Positions 1-5,043 of a DNA stretch of 14,501 bases are shown here, piece after piece (the first letter of the stretch is position 1; each line of letters starts with the position of its first letter). The notes beneath the pieces are model-generated. The model saw nothing but the letters and a program-made list of their open reading frames with translations. It had not been told where the DNA came from and ran no database searches. The DNA is from Treponema sp. Lineage in GTDB: Bacteria; Spirochaetota; Spirochaetia; Treponematales; Treponemataceae. A program made the position numbers and the translations under genes. The stretch spans positions 1-14,501 of the forward strand of contig JAILNT010000078.1 of the NCBI GenBank assembly GCA_024691265.1. The letters are read 5' to 3'.

Positions 1-1219
1 TATCAATATAAGGAAGGACTCTATTTATATATTCATCATTTATATAAGATGTTTTATAAATAATATCTGTAATTTTGAAAAGATTATTTACATCATGACC
101 GGCTTTAAGATAATTAAAAACAAGATTACCAAATCTATTAAAAAAAGAAACAGAATCACCACTTTCAAAATCATGGACAAGAGGTAAAACAAGCATTTTC
201 CTATCTTGAGAAGAAAGCCCAAACACAGATGCAAATTCATCTGCAAGCTGGGAACTGGTATTTACTTGATTTTGACTTTCTAAAGTATGAGGCCATGTTT
301 TTGCACTATTACAGCCACAACTTTCTCTTATTAATAGCTCTGTTTCCAAAGTGGAATCACTGACATCTTTATTACCGTCAAGAAGCTCATGAATCATGCG
401 GTTAGCAATAATTCCAAGTTCTTCATAAGGCATATGAACAGTAGAAAATGGGGAAGAGGTAATATTACTTTCAACAGAATCGTTAAAACCACCAAGCAAA
501 ACATCTCTAGGAACTTTTATTCCCTGAGTATTCAGCCAGTTAATGGCAGACAATGCCATCATATCACTAGAAGCAATAATAACATCAAAATCTTTACCGG
601 GAACAAGTTTCCTCAACTCAACAAGTTCTCTTATAGCCTTTTCACCTTCATACCAAGAACAAGGAGAAGAAACAAGCTCCCTTATTTCACTGTCAGAATA
701 ACCGGCAGACCTTACAACATCAACATAAGCCCTATATCTATCAAGAGCACTTTGATGATTAGCAGGTCCATGTAAAAAGGCAATTTTCTTTGCTTTATGA
801 ACATCAATGAAATGCCTTATTAAAGATTTCATTCCATAATATGCATCAAAATCTACACAAGGGTGTTCTTCTATCTTATCGTCATTCTTAGTAGTTATTT
901 TTTGTCCAATAGTAACATAAGGGAGAGGAGAAAAGTCAGAATGAAATTTTCTAAGTTCCTCGAAAGAAACACCTCCGCCTATACTACTGGCCCAACTGAT
1001 AAGACCATCAAGATTATCAGTATTCACCAAATCATATATAGCATTTCTAAGATTATCTGTCTGAAACTTATTTACAAGTCTTCCGCCTGGAAAAATAAAA
1101 AAAGGATCTGTACTCTGAGCTGCATCTAATGCAAGTTGAGACCACAATTTCAAGGAAGAACCAGTGTGAAGGGAAGCTAAAACAAGTCCTATTCTCTTTC
1201 TTTGGTGGGCATTTTTCAT
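1..1219 (-). CDS. Periplasmic-binding-protein-like sensor/regulator, C-terminus cut off by window edge
   Basis: The reading frame opens with ATG at 1219 and runs leftwards without a stop for 406 codons, so the C-terminus is missing. Residues about 8-300 look like a LacI/GalR-type sugar-binding fold (Peripla_BP_3): 'KRIGLVLASL' at the start, 'IAFLHGPANH' near 146-155, 'DVIIASSDMMAL' near 212-223, 'VLLGGFNDS' near 240-248, ending in 'LIRESCGCN' near 296-304. Unlike LacI there is no N-terminal helix-turn-helix. In spirochaetes such sensor modules are usually fused to a C-terminal output domain (GGDEF, AraC-type HTH or kinase); which one is present cannot be seen. Residues 320-406 resemble the helical linker of these fusions. 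No signal peptide is evident, so the protein is probably cytoplasmic. It is divergent from uxaB (164 bases apart), so uronate-responsive control is a reasonable guess, not a demonstrated role. Confidence 0.85.
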   Translation of the reverse strand, partial: MKNAHQRKRIGLVLASLHTGSSLKLWSQLALDAAQSTDPFFIFPGGRLVNKFQTDNLRNAIYDLVNTDNLDGLISWASSIGGGVSFEELRKFHSDFSPLPYVTIGQKITTKNDDKIEEHPCVDFDAYYGMKSLIRHFIDVHKAKKIAFLHGPANHQSALDRYRAYVDVVRSAGYSDSEIRELVSSPCSWYEGEKAIRELVELRKLVPGKDFDVIIASSDMMALSAINWLNTQGIKVPRDVLLGGFNDSVESNITSSPFSTVHMPYEELGIIANRMIHELLDGNKDVSDSTLETELLIRESCGCNSAKTWPHTLESQNQVNTSSQLADEFASVFGLSSQDRKMLVLPLVHDFESGDSVSFFNRFGNLVFNYLKAGHDVNNLFKITDIIYKTSYINDEYINRVLPYID

Positions 1220-1226
1220 GTTAATT

Positions 1227-1256
1227 ATTTTACCTTATATATTGCAGTTATTTCAA
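1227..1256 (-). promoter_or_regulatory. Candidate sigma-70 promoter of the sensor/regulator gene
   Basis: On the minus strand a -35 TTGAAA (1256-1251) and a -10 TAAAAT (1232-1227) are separated by 18 bases. Only 7 bases separate the -10 box from the ATG at 1219. The nearest purine-rich stretch (AAGG) is about 13 bases from the ATG, too far for a normal ribosome binding site. The mRNA may therefore be leaderless. The call is by eye only. Confidence 0.45.
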
Positions 1257-1315
1257 GCCATTTTTGACCTGTAAAGAAGCAGCAATCTAGCGTTTTATTT
1301 CAAAAATAGGACAAC

Positions 1316-1330
1316 AAAAACTATGTTTTT
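1316..1330. promoter_or_regulatory. 15-base palindrome upstream of uxaB, candidate operator
   Basis: AAAAAC-TAT-GTTTTT is a perfect inverted repeat with 6-base arms. It lies 54 bases before the uxaB ATG and just upstream of a possible -10 box (TATAGT, 1347-1352) that lacks a good -35, as expected for a regulated promoter. The AAAC...GTTT core loosely resembles KdgR-type operators, but this is A/T-rich DNA and the match could be chance. Confidence 0.35.
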
Positions 1331-1383
1331 TCAGTATTTTTCAATTTATAGTATTTCTATACATTTACAGGAGGCTTTTCTTC

Positions 1384-2925
1384 ATGAAAGCTATTAACGA
1401 AATCGTAAAGACAGTATCTCGTCCAGAGAAAGTTTTGCAGTTCGGAGAAGGAGGTTTTCTTCGTGCATTTGTAGATTGGCAGATTGATATAGTAAACGAA
1501 AAGACAGATTTTAACGGAAATGTAGTTGTTGTTCAGCCTTTACCAAAGGGAATGGGAGAAGTTCTTAACTCTCAGAATGGCTTATATAATACAGTACTCC
1601 GCGGAATGAAAGACGGAAAACCAACCGTAGAAACTCGTTGTATCAATTCTATTAGTCGTTGTATCAACCCATACACAGACTTTGATGAATATATCAAATG
1701 TGCCTCAAACCCAGACCTTCGTTTCATTGTTTCAAATACAACAGAAGCTGGTATTACATACGATTCTTCAGTAAAACTTGACGACAAGCCTCAATCTTCT
1801 TATCCTGGAAAACTTACAGCATTCTTATATCGCCGCTTCCAGGCATTCAATGGTGCCCATGATAAGGGACTTATTATAATTCCTTGTGAATTGAGTGATG
1901 ATGCAGGGTTAAACCTTCGCATTTGTATTTTACAGCATGCCCGTGACTGGCACCTCGGACCTGATTTCATTAACTGGTTCAACAACGATTGTGATGTTTG
2001 TTCATGTCTTGTAGACCGTATTGTTCCTGGCTATTTCCCACTTCTTTCAAAAACAGCTAGTGGAAAGACACAGGCAGAAGAACTCTGTGAAAAACTCGGC
2101 TACGAAGATAAGCTCCTTGATTCAGCAGAACTTTTCCATTTCTGGGTTATTGAAAGTGCAAAGAGCCATGAAGACGAACTTCCACTTGTAAAAGCAGGTT
2201 TACAGGTTAAATGGGTTCAGAATATGGACTACTACCACACACGCAAAGTTCGCATTTTGAACGGTGCACACACATCTTCTGTTCTTGCAGCATTCCTTGC
2301 AGGTTGTAATTACGTACAGGACATTGTATGTTCAGAAAAAGTAGGAACAGGCTTTAACACACCTAATGCAGATGCACAGAAGTTCATGCACGATGTAATC
2401 TTCAATGAAATCATTCCTTCAATCAACGGTGACCAGGAAGACCTTAAAGGTTATGCAAATGATGTTTGGACACGCTTCCAGAATCCATTTAACCCACACC
2501 GCTTAATAGAAATTTCTTTGAACTCTGTAGCAAAATACTGGACACGCTGTTTACCATCAATTACACAGACAATAGCAAAGAATGGTTCTATACCAAAGCT
2601 TCTTTCATTCTCTCTTGCAGCTCTCATTGCATTCTACAATGGAACAGAAATCAAGACAGACGAAAAAGGCAAGCAGTATCTTGAATCAAAGAGAGAAGAG
2701 GGTGTTTACGGTAACTATGATGTTATGCCTGTACTCGAATTCTTCGCCTCTCTTAATAAATCTACAAAAGATGCTAAAGTTATTGCTAACAAGGTTCTTT
2801 CAAATACAGAATTCTGGCATGAAGACCTTACAAGCTATGCAGGTCTTGAAGACGCTGTAGCAAAACACTTAGCTGATATCCAGTCAAAGGGTATGAAAGC
2901 AGCTCTTGCAGATATAGTAAAATAA
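1384..2925 (+). CDS. uxaB: Tagaturonate reductase (altronate oxidoreductase)
   Basis: UxaB reduces D-tagaturonate to D-altronate with NADH in the cytoplasm, the second step of galacturonate catabolism. The 513-residue protein belongs to the long-chain mannitol dehydrogenase family. Its N-terminal nucleotide-binding segment reads 'VLQFGEGGFLRAFVDWQID' (17-35), very like E. coli UxaB, and 'SNTTEAGI' (117-124) is also shared. The family's catalytic K-x4-N-x2-H is present as K288, N293 and H296 in 'KVRILNGAH'. At 513 residues it is a little longer than the roughly 480 of E. coli UxaB. The start is fixed by AGGAGG at 1369-1374, nine bases before the ATG. It is monocistronic by appearance, with a hairpin terminator at 2980-3011. 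Fructuronate reductase (UxuB) and mannitol dehydrogenases share the fold, but the N-terminal and 'SNTTEAG' signatures favour UxaB. Confidence 0.93.
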   Translation: MKAINEIVKTVSRPEKVLQFGEGGFLRAFVDWQIDIVNEKTDFNGNVVVVQPLPKGMGEVLNSQNGLYNTVLRGMKDGKPTVETRCINSISRCINPYTDFDEYIKCASNPDLRFIVSNTTEAGITYDSSVKLDDKPQSSYPGKLTAFLYRRFQAFNGAHDKGLIIIPCELSDDAGLNLRICILQHARDWHLGPDFINWFNNDCDVCSCLVDRIVPGYFPLLSKTASGKTQAEELCEKLGYEDKLLDSAELFHFWVIESAKSHEDELPLVKAGLQVKWVQNMDYYHTRKVRILNGAHTSSVLAAFLAGCNYVQDIVCSEKVGTGFNTPNADAQKFMHDVIFNEIIPSINGDQEDLKGYANDVWTRFQNPFNPHRLIEISLNSVAKYWTRCLPSITQTIAKNGSIPKLLSFSLAALIAFYNGTEIKTDEKGKQYLESKREEGVYGNYDVMPVLEFFASLNKSTKDAKVIANKVLSNTEFWHEDLTSYAGLEDAVAKHLADIQSKGMKAALADIVK

Positions 2926-2979
2926 TAAAGGTTATAATAGCTTCAATAGAAATATAAACAATTATAACTAACCTCTCCT

Positions 2980-3011
2980 AAAGCTGGTTGCATTTTGCAG
3001 CCGGCTTTTTT
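2980..3011 (+). terminator. Intrinsic terminator after uxaB
   Basis: A 12-pair stem (2980-2991 with 2997-3008, two G-T wobbles) with a five-base loop is followed by a run of six T. It lies 54 bases after the uxaB stop. The next gene's candidate promoter overlaps its 3' half. Confidence 0.8.
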
Positions 3012-3016
3012 ATTAT
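2988..3016 (+). promoter_or_regulatory. Candidate promoter of the RNA methyltransferase gene, inside the uxaB terminator
   Basis: TTGCAT (2988-2993), 17 bases, then TATTAT (3011-3016). The -10 box ends 8 bases before the ATG at 3025, and no Shine-Dalgarno sequence is present, so a leaderless transcript starting near 3023 is suggested. The -35 match is only moderate. Confidence 0.35.
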
Positions 3017-3024
3017 ACAAAAAT

Positions 3025-3846
3025 ATGATTATAAGAATAAAAGACTTACAGCAAAAAGGAGCTGATATATTTGCAAATCTCACAGAAAGAGAATTACGCT
3101 TTTCTTATGAAAAAGAAGGTGGATTTTTCATAGCAGAAAGCCCAAAAGTAATAGAGAGAGCTTTGAATGCAGGATATGAAGCAATATCATTTTTAATGGA
3201 AGAAAAACATATAACTGGAGACGCCGCTTTTTTAATAGAAAGATGCCCTGACTTACCTGTATATACAGCTCCTAGAGAAATTCTTGAAAAACTTACCGGA
3301 TATAAACTTACTCGCGGAGTATTATGTGCATTTAAAAGAAAAGAAAGTGTAAATTATAAAGAAATATGCAAAAATAGTCATAGAATAGCTATTCTTGAAA
3401 ATATAGCAGATTCAACAAATGTTGGTGCAATATTTCGTTCAGCCGCAGCACTTGGAATTGAAGCTGTGCTTTTAACTCCAAAATGTGCAGACCCATTAAG
3501 CCGCCGCTGTATAAGAGTAAGCATGGGAAATGTATTTAATATAAAATGGGCAAGAATAGGAGAAAAAGCAGAAGATTGGCCAGAAAAAGGTTTTAATGCC
3601 TTAAAAGAAATGGGATATAAAACTCTTTCAATGGCATTAAGGAAAAATTCTGTAGACATAGATGACCCCGTATTATGCAAAGAAGAAAAATTGGCTATTT
3701 TATTAGGAACAGAAGGAGAGGGATTAGATACAAAAACTATAGACATGTCTGATTATGTAGCAAAAATTCCAATGTCGGCAGAAGTTGATTCTTTGAACGT
3801 TGCAGCAGCAGCGGCAATTATTTTTTGGGAACTTCGCTCTAGATAA
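3025..3846 (+). CDS. TrmH/SpoU-family RNA 2'-O-ribose methyltransferase
   Basis: This predicted SAM-dependent methyltransferase of the SPOUT class (alpha/beta knot) modifies a ribose 2'-OH in rRNA or tRNA; the exact target cannot be read from sequence. Numbering from the ATG at 3025 (273 residues), residues 1-100 resemble the SpoU substrate-binding domain ('LTERELR', 'FIAESPKVIERAL'). The three catalytic motifs follow: 'ENIADSTNVGAIFRSA' (125-140, with the conserved N and R), 'LLGTEGEGLD' (226-235) and 'IPMSAEVDSLNVAAAAA' (248-264), which builds the SAM-binding knot. An upstream in-frame TTG at 2995 lies inside the uxaB terminator hairpin and is an unlikely start. The ATG at 3025 has no ribosome binding site but sits 8 bases after a -10-like box. 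The gene converges with hsp20. Family assignment is secure, substrate unknown. Confidence 0.9.
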   Translation: MIIRIKDLQQKGADIFANLTERELRFSYEKEGGFFIAESPKVIERALNAGYEAISFLMEEKHITGDAAFLIERCPDLPVYTAPREILEKLTGYKLTRGVLCAFKRKESVNYKEICKNSHRIAILENIADSTNVGAIFRSAAALGIEAVLLTPKCADPLSRRCIRVSMGNVFNIKWARIGEKAEDWPEKGFNALKEMGYKTLSMALRKNSVDIDDPVLCKEEKLAILLGTEGEGLDTKTIDMSDYVAKIPMSAEVDSLNVAAAAAIIFWELRSR

Positions 3847-3847
3847 T

Positions 3848-3898
3848 AAAAAAAATCCTGGTAAGATAAAGAATAAAGTCTAAATCTCACCAGGATTT
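3848..3898 (-). terminator. Terminator hairpin between the methyltransferase and hsp20 genes
   Basis: A ten-base perfect stem (3853-3862 with 3889-3898), extendable by four more pairs after a mismatch, is followed on the minus strand by eight T (3855-3848). It is a good intrinsic terminator for hsp20, whose stop is 27 bases before it. On the plus strand the tail is only TTTATTAT, so termination of the methyltransferase transcript there is less certain. Confidence 0.8.
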
Positions 3899-3924
3899 AT
3901 TATAAAAGCCTTAAAGCTTAATTA

Positions 3925-4353
3925 TTAAGCGGCTGTAATTGCAATATGCTTTGCTGCTGCAATTTCTTTTCTAGGCATTGTAATTGTAAGAATACCATTC
4001 TTTACACTTGCAGCAAGTTTATCAGAATCAACGTCATCTGGAAGTGTGAAACTGCGGCTGAAAGAAGAATAAGAGCGTTCTTTTATCAACCATTTACCAT
4101 CTTCTTTCTTAGAAGATTTTTCTTCTTTTTTATCTTCCTTTACAGAAGAAATTGTCAAAACATTATTGTTAAGCTCGATATTTACATCTTTTTCAGTTTT
4201 ACCAGGCATATCCATTTCAAGGACATAAGATTTTTCGTTCTCTTTTACGTCTACTCTTGGAGTCTGAAATGCTTTTCTGAAATTGAATGTTGGGAAAGAA
4301 AGTCCATCGTCCATATCATCAAATAAACTGTTAAAAAGTGCTAATTCGTTCAT
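3925..4353 (-). CDS. Small heat shock protein (Hsp20 / alpha-crystallin family)
   Basis: This is a cytoplasmic ATP-independent holdase chaperone that forms large oligomers and binds unfolding proteins under stress. The 142-residue length is typical of the family. The alpha-crystallin domain spans about 31-130: it opens with 'TPRVDVKENEKSYVLEMDMPG', includes 'VNIELNNNVLTISS', and ends with the hallmark 'VKNGILTITMPRKE' (117-130). The oligomerising C-terminal I-x-I motif is present as I137-A138-I139. A strongly charged Lys/Glu-rich insert at 71-86 lies in the loop that usually mediates dimer contact. The start is supported by GGAGG, ten bases upstream of the ATG. The gene is monocistronic, has its own terminator, and is preceded by a sigma-54-type promoter and a structured leader. 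No CIRCE element was seen. Confidence 0.95.
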   Translation of the reverse strand: MNELALFNSLFDDMDDGLSFPTFNFRKAFQTPRVDVKENEKSYVLEMDMPGKTEKDVNIELNNNVLTISSVKEDKKEEKSSKKEDGKWLIKERSYSSFSRSFTLPDDVDSDKLAASVKNGILTITMPRKEIAAAKHIAITAA

Positions 4354-4447
4354 AACAAACCTCCATAAAATTATAAGAACATTTAGTAGAAACCCTTTTC
4401 GAGTTTCCGAAGGTTTAATCTTAAAAATCTAAGTTTTTCAACCTTCA
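4354..4447 (-). promoter_or_regulatory. Structured hsp20 mRNA leader with alternative pairing at the ribosome binding site
   Basis: If transcription starts about 12 bases past the -12 element (near 4447), the leader is about 94 bases. Near its 5' end GAAGGTT (4446-4440) can pair with AACCTTC (4415-4409). The same AACCTTC, with one more A, can instead pair with the ribosome binding segment GGAGGTTT (4364-4357), with one G-U wobble. Between them GAAACTC (4407-4401) pairs with GGGTTTC (4395-4389) around a GAAAA loop. The arrangement could act as a temperature-responsive or other translational switch; this is inferred from base complementarity only. Confidence 0.4.
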
Positions 4448-4456
4448 CATATATAA

Positions 4457-4474
4457 TTGCAAAATTCGTGCCAA
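4457..4474 (-). promoter_or_regulatory. Sigma-54 (RpoN) promoter of hsp20
   Basis: The minus strand reads TTGGCACGAATTTTGCAA. This matches the -24/-12 consensus TTGGCACG-N4-TTGCA, with exactly ten bases between the invariant GG (4472-4471) and GC (4460-4459). It is on the correct strand, about 105 bases upstream of the hsp20 start codon. A sigma-54 promoter needs an AAA+ activator, which is not encoded in the window. Confidence 0.75.
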
Positions 4475-4756
4475 GTTTTTTCAAAATAAAAAATCATATA
4501 ATTTATTCGAATAAAAGCCATTTATAAGCCCTGACACAAAGCAATTACTAAAAAGAAAGAGCTTCAGAGGGACAAAATGACACAATAAAGAACATGAAAA
4601 AAAAAAGAATGAGGCAGATTGATATTCTTTTTATAAATATTAAATATTCATTTGAATAAAAATAGAACAAATTGACTTTGAAAAGATAAAGAAAAAAAAT
4701 CTTAAAGCAAAATAATATTTGAATAAATATAAAAATATTAGCTATAATAACAAAAT
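4475..4756. other. AT-rich intergenic region upstream of hsp20 with repeated ATTYGAATAAA motif
   Basis: No convincing gene is seen here. The motif ATTYGAATAAA occurs three times in the same orientation: 4505-4515 (inside a perfect 14-base palindrome, 4502-4515), 4650-4660 (inside TATTCA-TT-TGAATA, 4645-4658) and 4717-4727. The positions are suitable for enhancer sites of a sigma-54 activator, but the base composition makes chance similarity possible. A minus-strand frame at 4548-4763 encodes only Phe/Ile/Leu-rich residues and has no ribosome binding site. Confidence 0.35.
4719..4748 (+). promoter_or_regulatory. Candidate promoter of the small protein at 4757
   Basis: TTGAAT (4719-4724), 18 bases, then a consensus TATAAT (4743-4748). 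The -10 box ends 8 bases before the ATG and there is no Shine-Dalgarno sequence, so the transcript would start within a couple of bases of the start codon. The -35 overlaps the third ATTYGAATAAA motif. Confidence 0.5.
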
Positions 4757-4951
4757 ATGGCAAATGGAATTGAAGACCTTAAAGAAAAAGAAAAAAATTC
4801 TGATTCTAATAAAATCGACATGAAAAAGTCAGTAGTAAGGCATTGGACAAACTACCAGGGAAGAGAAGACGCAGAAATGCTACAGGAAAAAACTTCCGGC
4901 TGGAGTGCAATAAAAAGTAATCGCGGTGATTATGACGATTCAGACTATTAA
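4757..4951 (+). CDS. Small charged protein of unknown function (64 aa)
   Basis: I do not recognise this protein. It is hydrophilic and highly charged, with a Lys/Glu-rich first third, a central 'RHWTNYQGREDAEML' segment and an acidic tyrosine-containing tail ending 'DYDDSDY'. It has no membrane segment, signal peptide or cysteine. Evidence that it is real: a consensus -10 box 8 bases ahead of the ATG, two tryptophans and balanced codon use unlike the surrounding A/T-only frames, and a strong hairpin 17 bases after the stop. Evidence against: no ribosome binding site and no recognised family. It lies between hsp20, whose regulatory region it borders, and putP, with which it converges. A stress-related role would be guesswork. 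Confidence 0.5.
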   Translation: MANGIEDLKEKEKNSDSNKIDMKKSVVRHWTNYQGREDAEMLQEKTSGWSAIKSNRGDYDDSDY

Positions 4952-4967
4952 TAATATTATTTAAGCC

Positions 4968-5002
4968 CTATATCAACTCCCCTCTAAGGGGAATTGATAT
5001 AG
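4968..5002. terminator. Strong hairpin between the small protein gene and putP
   Basis: CTATATCAACTCCCC (4968-4982) and GGGGAATTGATATAG (4988-5002) form a 15-position stem around a five-base loop. There is one mismatch on the plus strand and a G-U wobble on the minus strand. No real T run follows on either strand, so it may be a 3'-end stabiliser or an atypical terminator for the two converging genes. AGTTGATA at 5003-5010 offers an alternative partner for TATCAACT in the left arm. Confidence 0.5.
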
Positions 5003-5043
5003 AGTTGATAACTAGTATATATAAATCTATATATCAGTTTTTA

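Noticed and set aside
389..1129. Plus-strand open frames (389-775 and 863-1129)
   Set aside because: They are antisense to the clear 406-codon sensor gene on the minus strand, contain low-complexity Asn/Ile/Arg-rich translations and have no family resemblance.
1384..2925. Mannitol dehydrogenase or fructuronate reductase (UxuB) instead of UxaB
   Set aside because: The fold and catalytic K-N-H are shared, but the N-terminal FGEGGFLRAFVDWQID and SNTTEAGI segments match UxaB much better.
2995..3024. TTG start at 2995 for the RNA methyltransferase
   Set aside because: It lies in the loop and 3' arm of the uxaB terminator, and the added residues have no family match.
3946..4326. 126-residue plus-strand frame antisense to hsp20
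   Set aside because: It is a shadow of the hsp20 codons, with long Phe runs and no start signals.
4354..4480. CIRCE (HrcA) operator upstream of hsp20
   Set aside because: No TTAGCACTC-N9-GAGTGCTAA-like sequence is present. The isolated 'gtgctaa' is inside the hsp20 coding region and has no partner arm.
4548..4763. 71-residue minus-strand frame rich in Phe, Ile and Leu
   Set aside because: The composition is what A/T-rich noncoding DNA gives; there is no ribosome binding site, and it overlaps the start of the 4757 gene. A tiny membrane protein cannot be fully excluded.
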